Below are positions 1 to 9,622 of a stretch of DNA of 64,000 nt, in pieces. Made by a program: the position numbers and the translations under genes. The stretch's first letter is position 1. Each line of letters opens with the position of its first letter. The notes under the pieces were generated by a model. The model had not been told where the DNA came from. It did no database searches and worked only from the letters and a program-made list of their open reading frames with translations. Source of the DNA: DATIRA01 sp963766505 (lineage in GTDB: Bacteria; Pseudomonadota; Gammaproteobacteria; Steroidobacterales; Steroidobacteraceae); contig CAVYAL010000005.1 of NCBI GenBank assembly GCA_963766505.1, positions 310,001 to 374,000 on the forward strand. The letters run 5' to 3'.

Positions 1-414
1 CCAGTTCCTGCGCACGCCGATCGATCTGCTCGCGCAGCGCCGGATCGGCTTCCGGCAGCGGCGCCAGGCCCCGGACCAGCGAGCGGAAGTACAGCATCGT
101 GCCGCCGACGAGCAGGGGGGTCCGGCCACGGCCGCGGATCGCCTCGATCAGTCCGGTCGCGTCGCGCCGGAAACGACCGGCCGAGTAGGCCTCGGCCGGA
201 TCGCAGACGTCGATCAGGTGGTGGGGAATCTCGCCACGCACGGCGGCCGCCGGCTTCGAGGTCCCGATGTCCATGCCACGATAGACCAGCGCCGAATCGA
301 CGCTGACGATCTCCACCGGAAACTCGCGTGCCAGCGCCAGCGCGAGATCGGACTTCCCCGAGCAGGTTGGTCCCATCAGCAGGACCGCGTCCGGTCGATC
401 CGGCGCTGCAACCG

Positions 415-418
<4 letters not shown>
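1..418 (-). CDS. miaA: tRNA dimethylallyltransferase MiaA, N-terminal part
   Basis: This enzyme transfers a dimethylallyl group to N6 of A37 in tRNAs reading UNN codons. Only the first 139 residues or so are in the window; the C-terminus lies beyond the left edge. The P-loop reads GPTCSGKS (usual form GPTASGKT). It is followed by the substrate-binding segment with DSALVYRGMDIGTSKP and by HHLIDVCDP, all typical of MiaA. The ATG overlaps the mutL stop by four bases (ATGA), so the two genes are translationally coupled, as in the conserved amiB-mutL-miaA-hfq order of gammaproteobacteria. Identification is secure; only completeness is unknown. Confidence 0.95.
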
Positions 419-2187
<1,769 letters not shown>

Positions 2188-2240
2188 CGACGACGAGGTA
2201 CCTCGCGAGGGGACGCGAGGATAGCAAAGCGGCGTCCGGA

Positions 2241-3539
2241 TCAGCGGCCGGCGACCGCCTGCGGTGGCAATTGTCCGCCGTTGCGGCGCGCCGCGGAGAG
2301 AGCCGCGACCTTGGTCCCGGGCGGCGGATTGTCGTAGAAATACTCGCGCACACCGTCGTGGATCGCTGCCGCGATGCGCTTCTGCTCGCCCGGATCGCGC
2401 AGTCGCCGCTCGTCCGCCGCGTTGGAGATGAACGCCGTCTCGACCAGCATCGAGGGGATGTCCGGTGACTTGAGCACGACGAAGCCGGCGTGCCGAACGC
2501 GGTTGCCGTGCACCCGGCCGACCGAGCCCAGGGACCTCAACACGCGGGACGCGGCCTCGACGCTGTCGCTCACCGCCTCCTTCTGCGTCACGTCGAGCAA
2601 CACAGAGGCCAGCACGTCGTTCTTGTCGTCCAGCGACACCCCACCGATCAGGTCGGCGGCATTCTCGCGCTCGGCCAGCCAGCGGGAAGCCTCGTCGCTC
2701 GCGCCCCTGAGCGAAAGCACGTACACCGAGGAGCCGCGCACGCTGCGGTCCTTGACCGCATCGGCGTGCACGGACACGAACATGTCGGCGCCGTGCTCAC
2801 GCGCCTTGCGAATCCGCCCGCGCAGCGAGATGAAGTGATCGCCGTTGCGAACCAGCACCGCGCGCATGCCATCCTCGGCGTTGATCGCTTCGGCGAGCCG
2901 CTTCGCGATCGCGAGCGTGATGTCCTTCTCGCGCGTGCCGCCGCGGCCTATGGCGCCGGGATCCTGCCCGCCATGGCCCGCGTCCACCGCGATGACCAGG
3001 TCGCGGCCCCGCGCCGCCGAAGATACGCTCTTGACCGGCTGCTCCGTCTGGGGCTTCTGCGATGCGACGCTGGCGGCGGCGGCCGCCAGCACCTGCTTGG
3101 CTGTCGGCGCCTGCGGCAGCGCCGCCCCGGGCGGCACCAGGTCCACGACCAGCCGCGCCCCGGCCGATCCCTCGTCGGCATCGATCAGGAAGCTGTTGAC
3201 CTTGCGCGCGCCGTCCAGGTCCAGGACCAGCCGCAGAACCTCGTTCGGCTGCCGGCCCGAGCGCAGCGCCTTGACAGGCCCCCGCAGCTCGACCGATCGC
3301 TCAGGCACGGCGAGTTCACCGCCCTTCAGGTCGATGACGACCCGGTCCGGGTTCTCGAGCGTGAATACCTCGTGCCTCGCATGCGCCGAGAGATCGAGCA
3401 CGATGCGGGTGCCTTCCGCGTCCGACCATATCCGCACGTCCTTGACCTGCGTGGCGGCAAACGACGGCCCGCAGGGCAGCAACAGCGGCCCGGCGAGCAC
3501 CAGGGAACACAGGATCCGGGACAGGGAATGCCGCGCCAT
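2241..3539 (-). CDS. amiB: N-acetylmuramoyl-L-alanine amidase (AmiB/AmiC type)
   Basis: This periplasmic zinc amidase cleaves the lactyl-Ala bond of peptidoglycan during septum splitting. A signal peptide covers about residues 1-29 (ends SFAAT). An AMIN domain (about 31-135), which targets the septum, is followed by an Ala/Gln-rich linker and the Amidase_3 domain from about residue 180. The zinc and catalytic residues are visible: H189 in DAGHGG, E204 in GTREKDITL, H258 in SVHADA and E367 in LVETAF. It follows tsaE and precedes mutL, as in E. coli. Whether to call it AmiB or AmiC is decided by position only. The 75-base AT-rich gap upstream (3540-3614) may hold a promoter of its own. Confidence 0.94.
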   Translation of the reverse strand: MARHSLSRILCSLVLAGPLLLPCGPSFAATQVKDVRIWSDAEGTRIVLDLSAHARHEVFTLENPDRVVIDLKGGELAVPERSVELRGPVKALRSGRQPNEVLRLVLDLDGARKVNSFLIDADEGSAGARLVVDLVPPGAALPQAPTAKQVLAAAAASVASQKPQTEQPVKSVSSAARGRDLVIAVDAGHGGQDPGAIGRGGTREKDITLAIAKRLAEAINAEDGMRAVLVRNGDHFISLRGRIRKAREHGADMFVSVHADAVKDRSVRGSSVYVLSLRGASDEASRWLAERENAADLIGGVSLDDKNDVLASVLLDVTQKEAVSDSVEAASRVLRSLGSVGRVHGNRVRHAGFVVLKSPDIPSMLVETAFISNAADERRLRDPGEQKRIAAAIHDGVREYFYDNPPPGTKVAALSAARRNGGQLPPQAVAGR

Positions 3540-3614
3540 GCGGCGTAATCTACTCCGCTTAGGGAGTTTAATTCAATAAAATTATGAAGATACGCCGGAA
3601 TCGTCAGTCGCCGT

Positions 3615-4097
3615 CTAGAAGTTGGCCATCACTTGCTGGCCGCGAGGCGTCAGCGCATGGAACACGAAGGTCCGTCCCTCGCCCTGGTAACTGACCTCGA
3701 TCATCAGATCCAGCGATCCAAGCCGTTCCCCACCCTTTTCCGGCCATTCGACCAGCACGATCGCACCCGGCCGGATGAAATCGCGGTAGCCGAGGTCCTC
3801 GAGCTGATCCGGGTCCTCGAGCCGATACAGGTCGCAGTGATAGACGTCGCGATCGCCGCAGCGATAGGGCTCGACGAGTGCGTAGGTCGGGCTGCGCACG
3901 GGTCCGCGGTGCCCGAGCGCCTCGAGCAGGCCGGCTGCCAGCGTGGTCTTGCCGGCGCCGAGTTCACCGGTCAGCCCGACCACGGTGCTCGCATCGCGCC
4001 GATCAGCGGCCAGAGCCATGCCGAGTCGAGCTCCAAGCGCGCGCGTCTGCTCGTGGGAGGCCGCCGCGATGCGAAGGCTGCTCAGGGATTCACGCAA
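3615..4097 (-). CDS. tsaE: tRNA threonylcarbamoyladenosine synthesis ATPase TsaE
   Basis: TsaE is the ATPase that works with TsaB and TsaD to make t6A37 in ANN-decoding tRNAs. At 160 residues it has the normal length. The Walker A is GELGAGKTT (residues 44-52), followed by SPTYALVEPY, YHCDLYRLEDPDQLEDLGY and the closing VEWPEKGGE, all diagnostic of the YjeE/TsaE family. The ATG lies inside the 3' end of nnr (16-base overlap), so the genes are read as one transcript. The order nnr-tsaE-amiB-mutL-miaA matches E. coli. Confidence 0.96.
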   Translation of the reverse strand: MRESLSSLRIAAASHEQTRALGARLGMALAADRRDASTVVGLTGELGAGKTTLAAGLLEALGHRGPVRSPTYALVEPYRCGDRDVYHCDLYRLEDPDQLEDLGYRDFIRPGAIVLVEWPEKGGERLGSLDLMIEVSYQGEGRTFVFHALTPRGQQVMANF

Positions 4098-5557
4098 GCG
4101 CGGACCTGCCTGATCACGTCGCTCGCGAGGGTCCCGCGCTCGCCGCGCCGTGCCGCGAGGTCACCGGCTTGCGCGTGAACGAATACGCCCGCCCTTGCGG
4201 CCAGCGCGAGATCGCCGCACTGCGCCGCGATGCCAGCAATGACTCCGGTCAACACATCGCCCATGCCCGCCACTGCCATGCCGGGGTTGCCGCGGTCGCA
4301 CAGCGCCGGCGTCCCCTGCCCGGCCTGCACGATGCTCCCCGCGCCCTTCAGTACAACCGTCCCGCCCCGTCGCGACTGAAGCTCGCGGGCGGTGGCGAGG
4401 CGGTCCCGCTGCACGGCCGCGCCTGACTCCAGCCCGAGCAGGCGCGCCGCCTCCCCGGGATGCGGGGTCAGCACCCAGTTCTCACGCCGCTGCTCGCGCT
4501 CGGCCAGCAGGTTGAGCGCGTCCGCATCGACGACTGCCGGCAGCCCGCTTGCGAGCGCGGCGCCCATCAGCTCGCGGGACCATTTACCTTGCCCGAGCCC
4601 CGGCCCGACGGCGATCACCGTGGCACGCGCGAGCGGCGCATTCAGCTCGTCGGGACCGGAGACCGCGGCGCACATCAGCTCAGGGCGCTGCGCGACCGCG
4701 CCAGCGTTGTCGGGATGGACCGCGACCGTCACGAGCCCGGCACCGGCACGCAATGCCGCCTCGCCTGCGAGCCGTGGCGCGCCCGGCATCCCGGGCCCGC
4801 CGCCGATCACCAGCACGTGCCCGAACAGGCCCTTGTGTGCGGCGCGTGCCCTCGGCGGCAGCGCCCGCGCGACCAGCGCTTCGTCGATCAGCTCCGCCGC
4901 GAGCGGAACGCCATCGTAGGTACCCGCCGGAACACCGAGCCCGTCGAAGGCGAGATGCCCTGTGCAGTCCGGTCCCTCACCGAGATAGCAGCCGATCTTG
5001 CGGCCTATGAAGCTGACCGTCAGCGCGGCGCGAAGCACGCTGCCCAGCACGTGGCCTGAGTCCGAATCGAGCCCGGACGGGATGTCCACGGCCGTCACCG
5101 CACGGCCGGACGAGTTGACCGTGGCGATGACCTCCGCCGCGAGGCCGCTCACCTCTCGCGCGAGGCCCGTGCCGAAGATCGCGTCCACGATCACGTCCAC
5201 GTCGAGCAAGTGGGGCGACCAGGCCTGGGCCTGCCCGCCGGCGGCAGCGAAATCCTCGTACGCACGGCGCGCATCGCCGGTCAACGAAGCGGGGTCGGCC
5301 AGCGCCACGACGTTGACCCGCAACCCCTGCGCCCGTGCAACCCGCGCGACGACGTAGCCATCGCCGCCGTTGTTACCGGGCCCGCAGAGCACGCAGACCG
5401 AGCGTGCCCCGGGCCAGAAGCCACGCAGCGCATTCAGCGTCGCGTGACCGGCGCGGGTCATCAGCTCGTAGCCCGGCACGCCGAATTCCTCGATCGCCCG
5501 GCGATCGAGCTCGCGCACCTGCGACGTGGAGTAGATGGCCCCGGACTGAGCGGTCAT
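4082..5557 (-). CDS. nnr: bifunctional NAD(P)HX epimerase/dehydratase Nnr
   Basis: Nnr repairs hydrated NADH and NADPH. The N-terminal YjeF epimerase domain has the GNNGGDGYVVAR loop and VDIPSGLDSDSG. The C-terminal ADP-dependent dehydratase domain has VLTPHPGEAARLLG and GNPGMAVAGMGDVLTG. The open frame extends upstream to 5686 but would overlap divergent queG. The start MTAQSGAIYSTSQVRELD at 5557 fits the family's N-terminus and gives 491 residues. There is no obvious Shine-Dalgarno: a TATAAT lies only seven bases upstream of the ATG, so the mRNA may be leaderless. It is the first gene of the nnr-tsaE-amiB-mutL-miaA operon. Confidence 0.94.
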   Translation of the reverse strand: MTAQSGAIYSTSQVRELDRRAIEEFGVPGYELMTRAGHATLNALRGFWPGARSVCVLCGPGNNGGDGYVVARVARAQGLRVNVVALADPASLTGDARRAYEDFAAAGGQAQAWSPHLLDVDVIVDAIFGTGLAREVSGLAAEVIATVNSSGRAVTAVDIPSGLDSDSGHVLGSVLRAALTVSFIGRKIGCYLGEGPDCTGHLAFDGLGVPAGTYDGVPLAAELIDEALVARALPPRARAAHKGLFGHVLVIGGGPGMPGAPRLAGEAALRAGAGLVTVAVHPDNAGAVAQRPELMCAAVSGPDELNAPLARATVIAVGPGLGQGKWSRELMGAALASGLPAVVDADALNLLAEREQRRENWVLTPHPGEAARLLGLESGAAVQRDRLATARELQSRRGGTVVLKGAGSIVQAGQGTPALCDRGNPGMAVAGMGDVLTGVIAGIAAQCGDLALAARAGVFVHAQAGDLAARRGERGTLASDVIRQVRACVNP

Positions 5558-5564
5558 GCGCGGG

Positions 5565-5570
5565 ATTATA
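5565..5570 (-). promoter_or_regulatory. candidate -10 box of nnr (TATAAT)
   Basis: Read on the minus strand this is a perfect TATAAT ending seven bases before the nnr ATG, which would put transcription initiation at or next to the start codon. Only a weak -35 (TTCCAG, 19-base spacer) is visible. On the plus strand the same block reads TATACT at 5567-5572, about 43 bases before the queG ATG, so it could serve both divergent genes. Confidence 0.35.
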
Positions 5571-5615
5571 CTGGCCTCGGCACCATCGCCTGGAAGCTGC
5601 CGGTTCGCTGTACCG

Positions 5616-6671
5616 ATGGACCTCGCCGCGCTCGCCAAGCTGATCAAGCAGTGGGGCATCGAACTCGGCTTCCAGAGAGTGGGCATCGCCCCGGTCGAGT
5701 TGCCGGAGGACGAGCGCCGCCTGCTCGACTGGCTGGCCGCCGGCCGCCACGGCGGGATGCGCTACATGGCCCGACACGGTACGCGACGGGCGCGGCCGGC
5801 GGAACTCGTGCCGGGCACCCTGCGCGTGATCGCGGCGCGGATGGACTACTGGTCCGAGGCTGCCGACGCGGAGCGCGTGCTCGCGGACTCGCGGCTCGGC
5901 TACGTCTCGCGCTACGCGCTCGGCCGTGACTATCACCGCGTGCTGCGCCACAGGCTCGCAAAGCTCGCCTCGCGCGTCGCCGCCGCTGCCGGCAGCCGCG
6001 GCTACCGGGCCTTCACCGACAGTGCACCGGTGCTCGAGAAGGCGCTCGCGCGCGAGGCCGGCCTCGGCTGGATCGGCAAACACACGAACCTGCTCGACCG
6101 GCAGGATGGCTCGTGGTTCTTCCTCGGTGAGATCTTCACGGACCTGCCGTTGCCGCTCGATGTGCCGGTGTCCGCTCACTGCGGCAGCTGCACGGCCTGC
6201 ATCGAAATCTGCCCGACGCGTGCGATCGTCGCGCCTTACCAGCTGGACGCGCGACGCTGCATTTCCTACCTGACGATCGAGCACCGTGGCCCGATTCCGG
6301 TGGAGTTCCGCGCGGCGCTCGGCAATCGAATCTATGGCTGCGACGACTGCCAGCTCGTCTGCCCCTGGAATCGCTACGCGAAACTCGCCCGCGAGCCGGA
6401 TTTCCGGCCGCGCCACGGACTCGACGCGGCGCCGCTCACCGAGCTGTTCCGCTGGAGCGAGGGCGAATTCCTGCAGCGGACCGAGGGCAGCGCGATCCGC
6501 CGCATCGGCCACGAGATGTGGCTCCGGAACATCGCGGTGGCGCTCGGCAATTCCAGCCCGGAGCCAAGGGCAATCGAGGCGCTCGAGTCGCGCCGGGCGC
6601 ATCCGAGCGCGCTGCTGCGCGAGCACGTCGAATGGGCGCTCGCGCGGCTCAGAAGGGGCCCGGCGCCCTGA
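5616..6671 (+). CDS. queG: epoxyqueuosine reductase QueG
   Basis: QueG performs the last step of queuosine synthesis, reducing epoxyqueuosine in tRNA with cobalamin and two [4Fe-4S] clusters. Both ferredoxin-like cluster motifs are present: CGSCTACIEICP and CDDCQLVCPW. The C-terminal third is a HEAT-like helical region. The frame opens at 5556, but the ATG at 5616 (MDLAALAKLIKQWG) matches the family N-terminus and gives 351 residues. It is divergent from nnr, as in E. coli, and its last 23 bases overlap convergent panC. Confidence 0.95.
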   Translation: MDLAALAKLIKQWGIELGFQRVGIAPVELPEDERRLLDWLAAGRHGGMRYMARHGTRRARPAELVPGTLRVIAARMDYWSEAADAERVLADSRLGYVSRYALGRDYHRVLRHRLAKLASRVAAAAGSRGYRAFTDSAPVLEKALAREAGLGWIGKHTNLLDRQDGSWFFLGEIFTDLPLPLDVPVSAHCGSCTACIEICPTRAIVAPYQLDARRCISYLTIEHRGPIPVEFRAALGNRIYGCDDCQLVCPWNRYAKLAREPDFRPRHGLDAAPLTELFRWSEGEFLQRTEGSAIRRIGHEMWLRNIAVALGNSSPEPRAIEALESRRAHPSALLREHVEWALARLRRGPAP

Positions 6672-7509
6672 CCCTGAGATTGTCGATCAGCCGCGCACGG
6701 CTCAGCCGGGCCGCGGCGAGGATCACCAGGTCCAGTTCGACGCCCCGGGGCCGCGCCAGCGTCGCGGCATCACGAACCTCGAAATAGTCGGGCCGGAATC
6801 CTGCCGCACCGAGCGCCTCGAGGCCCTCCCGCTCGATCGCATCGAGATCGGTCTCGCCGGCCTCGAGCCTGCGCCTGGCGCGGTCCAGCGCCTTGTAGAG
6901 CTGCGGCGCGCGCACACGCTCCTCGGGGCTCAGGTATCGGTTTCGCGAGCTGAGCGCGAGTCCGTCCTCGGCCCGCACGGTCGGTGCGCCGATCACCTTG
7001 ACCGGCATGCAGAGATCCTCCACCGCGCGCCGGATGACCATCAGCTGCTGGAAGTCCTTTTCGCCGAAGATCGCCACGTCCGGCTGCACCAGGTTCAGCA
7101 GCTTCACGACGACCGTGGCGACACCGCGGAAATGGCCGGGGCGGAACGCTCCGCAGAGAATGTCGGTGATACCCGGCACCTCGACGTAGGCGCTCGCGTC
7201 CGCGCCGGCGGGGTACATCTCCTCCGCCGAGGGCAGGAACAACGCATCCGCGCCCAGCTCCTCGAGCAGCGCGCAGTCCTCGGCCGGGGTACGCGGATAG
7301 GCCGTGTAGTCCTCTTTCGGTCCGAACTGCAGCGGGTTCACGAACACGCTCGCCACGACCCGGCGGCCGTGCACGTGGGCCGCGCCCACCAGGCTCGCAT
7401 GACCGGCATGGAGATTGCCCATGGTCGGGACGAAAGCGACGCTCTCGCGGCCGATGCGCCATTCGCGCACCAGCTCACGCACTTCGGCGATGTGCGTTAC
7501 GGTCTTCAT
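6649..7509 (-). CDS. panC: pantothenate synthetase PanC
   Basis: PanC joins pantoate and beta-alanine with ATP to make pantothenate. The HIGH-like nucleotide motif is PTMGNLHAGH (residues 28-37). It is followed by FVNPLQFGPKEDYTAYPRT and the late SSRNRYLSPEER loop, which takes the KMSKS-like role. The length of 286 residues is normal. It is the last gene of the pcnB-folK-dNK-panB-panC operon, 33 bases after panB, and its 3' end overlaps that of queG by 23 bases in convergent orientation. Confidence 0.96.
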   Translation of the reverse strand: MKTVTHIAEVRELVREWRIGRESVAFVPTMGNLHAGHASLVGAAHVHGRRVVASVFVNPLQFGPKEDYTAYPRTPAEDCALLEELGADALFLPSAEEMYPAGADASAYVEVPGITDILCGAFRPGHFRGVATVVVKLLNLVQPDVAIFGEKDFQQLMVIRRAVEDLCMPVKVIGAPTVRAEDGLALSSRNRYLSPEERVRAPQLYKALDRARRRLEAGETDLDAIEREGLEALGAAGFRPDYFEVRDAATLARPRGVELDLVILAAARLSRARLIDNLRVRAPGPF

Positions 7510-7542
7510 CTCTCGGGGCGGGCGCGCCTTGCGACAGGCCGC

Positions 7543-8370
7543 CTAGAAGCAGTGTTCCGCTGCGGGGTAGGCCCGGGTCTTGACCGCCTCGACGTACGAC
7601 CGGATCGCCGCCAGCGGACTGTCGTGACCCTGCATGAAGTTCTGCACGAAGCGCGGCTTGCGACCGGGCGTCACGTCGAGAATGTCGTACAGGACCAGTA
7701 TCTGGCCATCGGTGTCGGGTCCGGCGCCGATGCCGATCACCGGCACGTGCAGCTCGCGGGTGATCTCGGCGCCGAGGTCCGAAGGAATGCACTCGAGCAA
7801 CACCACGTCGGCGCCCGCGTCCTGCAGCGAGCGAGCGTCACGTTTCATCTGCTCGGCCGCAGCCTCCTCGCGTCCCTGGACACGGAAGCCCCCGGTCTTG
7901 TGCACCGACTGCGGGCGCAGGCCGAGGTGCGCGCAGACGGCGATGTCGTGACTGGCGAGAAAGCGCACGATCTCCACCTGGCTCTCGCCACCCTCGAGCT
8001 TGACCATCTTCGCGCCGCCCTCCTGCATCAGCCGCACTGCGTTCTGCAGCGCCTGCTCGCGCGAGGTGTAGGTCATGAACGGCATGTCGGCCATCAGGAA
8101 CGGGCGATACAGGCCGCGCGCCACAGCGCGGCAGTGATAGATGACGTTCTCGAGCGTCACCGGCACGGTCGTGTCGTGCCCCTGGATCACCATCCCGAGC
8201 GAATCACCGACCAGGACCATGTCCACACCCGCTTCGTCGACCAGCGCGGCGTAGCTCGCGTCGTAGCAGGTGAGGCAGGCGATCTTCTCGCCCTCGGCCT
8301 TCATCCGGCCGAGTGTCGCCACGTTGACCGGTGGTCGCGCCGAATCGCGTTGTTGGAGTTGTGTATACAT
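7543..8370 (-). CDS. panB: 3-methyl-2-oxobutanoate hydroxymethyltransferase PanB
   Basis: PanB makes ketopantoate from alpha-ketoisovalerate and methylene-tetrahydrofolate, the first committed step to pantothenate and CoA. The metal/substrate motif VGDSLGMVIQGHDTT is present, with DMPFMTYTSREQAL, MVKLEGG, and HLGLRPQSVHKTGG, which are family hallmarks. At 275 residues it has the usual length. It sits directly upstream of panC, so the two committed steps are made together. Confidence 0.96.
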   Translation of the reverse strand: MYTQLQQRDSARPPVNVATLGRMKAEGEKIACLTCYDASYAALVDEAGVDMVLVGDSLGMVIQGHDTTVPVTLENVIYHCRAVARGLYRPFLMADMPFMTYTSREQALQNAVRLMQEGGAKMVKLEGGESQVEIVRFLASHDIAVCAHLGLRPQSVHKTGGFRVQGREEAAAEQMKRDARSLQDAGADVVLLECIPSDLGAEITRELHVPVIGIGAGPDTDGQILVLYDILDVTPGRKPRFVQNFMQGHDSPLAAIRSYVEAVKTRAYPAAEHCF

Positions 8371-8432
8371 GCGGCCGCTCCAGGCTGGACAGGAAGGATG
8401 AAGCAGCGCTCTTGAAACATCAACGGCCGGTC

Positions 8433-9110
8433 TCAGACCAGGCTCTTCATCGGGTTGAAGTAGTGTCGCCCCTTGCGCTGGCGGACGATCTCCGCGAGCA
8501 GTCCCTGGTAGTCCCTGTCGCTGCCGATCACGTCGATCTCGGCGGCGTTGACGATCAGGACCGGCGCGGCCTCGAACTCGAGGAAGAAACGCGCATAGCT
8601 CTCGGCGAGCCGCTCCAGGTAGCGGCGCTCGATGCCCTGCTCGTAATGGATGCCGCGCCTTGCGATCCGCTCGAGCAGCACGTCGACCGGCGCCTGCAGA
8701 TACACGACCAGGTCGGGCACTGGCGCGTCGATCGCCAGTCGCTCGAAGACCTGCTCGTACAACTCGAACTCCTCCTTGTCGAGCGTGAGCCGGGCGAACA
8801 GGCGGTCCTTCTCGAGCAGGTAGTCGGCGACCCGCACCCGTTCGAAGAGGTCGTGCTGACGCAGTTCCTGCATCTGGCGGGCGCGCTGGAACAGGAAGTA
8901 GAGCTGCGTCTGGAATGCCGCGGCACGCGGATTGCGGTAGAAGCGCTCGAGGAACGGATTCTCCTCGCCCTGCTCCAGCACCAGCTCGCTGCCGAAACTC
9001 CCCGCCAGGCGCCTGGCGAGGCTGGTCTTGCCCACGCCGATCGGTCCCTCGACCACGACGAAGCGATGCGGGATCACTAGCGGCTGCCGCGTCTCCCGTG
9101 ACTCGCTCAC
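8433..9110 (-). CDS. deoxynucleoside kinase family protein
   Basis: This is a member of the deoxynucleoside/deoxyguanosine kinase family (thymidylate-kinase-like fold) that salvages deoxynucleosides. The P-loop is EGPIGVGKTS (residues 21-30). It is followed by an ERF-type segment (ENPFLERFYRNP), the FLFQRARQM helix, the DYLLEKDRLFA stretch where the catalytic Glu/Arg lie, and YLQAPVDVLLERIARRG as lid. The GTG start overlaps the folK stop (GTGA). The gene is commonly found between folK and panB in Xanthomonadales-like genomes. The substrate (dG, dA or dC) cannot be told from sequence. Confidence 0.88.
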   Translation of the reverse strand: MSESRETRQPLVIPHRFVVVEGPIGVGKTSLARRLAGSFGSELVLEQGEENPFLERFYRNPRAAAFQTQLYFLFQRARQMQELRQHDLFERVRVADYLLEKDRLFARLTLDKEEFELYEQVFERLAIDAPVPDLVVYLQAPVDVLLERIARRGIHYEQGIERRYLERLAESYARFFLEFEAAPVLIVNAAEIDVIGSDRDYQGLLAEIVRQRKGRHYFNPMKSLV

Positions 9111-9607
9111 GCGTGCATCCTCACGACGTCGCTGGCATCCAGCTTCTCGAGCAGCGCCCGCACCCGCCCGAGGCCCGGGACCTCGAGTTCCGGCGCGATC
9201 TCGGCCAGCGGCACGAGCACGAAGCCACGCTCTGCGATTCCCGGATGCGGCAGCTCGAGCCCATCCTCGCGGAGCCGGCTCGTGCCGTGGACCAGCAGGT
9301 CGAAGTCGATCCGCCGCGGTCCCCAGCGCTCGCGGGCCGGCTCGCGGCCGAGCCCGGTCTCGAGCGACTTGAGTTCGACGAGCATCTCCTGAGGCGACAG
9401 GCGCGTCAGCAGTCCGACCACCGCGTTGACGAAGTCCGGCTGCGCGACCGGGCCCATCGGCGCGGAAACATACAGCGAGGAACGGCTCACGAGCAGTGAC
9501 CCCGGCAGCTCTCGCAGCCGATCGAGGCCGAGCAGGACCTGGCGCTCGGGATCGTCCAGGTTGCTGCCGAGCCCGACATAGGCCGGAATCCAGGCGTCAT
9601 GCGACAT
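9107..9607 (-). CDS. folK: 6-hydroxymethyl-7,8-dihydropterin pyrophosphokinase FolK
   Basis: FolK transfers pyrophosphate from ATP to hydroxymethyl-dihydropterin in folate synthesis. The N-terminal YVGLGSNLDDP, central PQPDF-like segment (AQPDFVNAV), and the signature GREPARERWGPRRIDFDLL with the ATP/Mg Asp residues are all present, then LPHPGIAERGFVLVPL. At 166 residues it has the normal length. It lies 15 bases after pcnB and overlaps the downstream kinase by four bases. The folate product feeds PanB two genes later. Confidence 0.96.
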   Translation of the reverse strand: MSHDAWIPAYVGLGSNLDDPERQVLLGLDRLRELPGSLLVSRSSLYVSAPMGPVAQPDFVNAVVGLLTRLSPQEMLVELKSLETGLGREPARERWGPRRIDFDLLVHGTSRLREDGLELPHPGIAERGFVLVPLAEIAPELEVPGLGRVRALLEKLDASDVVRMHA

Positions 9608-9622
9608 CGTCCGGGCGAGCCG

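Noticed and set aside
3540..3614. Promoter for amiB in an AT-rich gap
   Set aside because: Several partial boxes (CATAAT, TAAACT) but no pair with good spacing; mentioned only under amiB.
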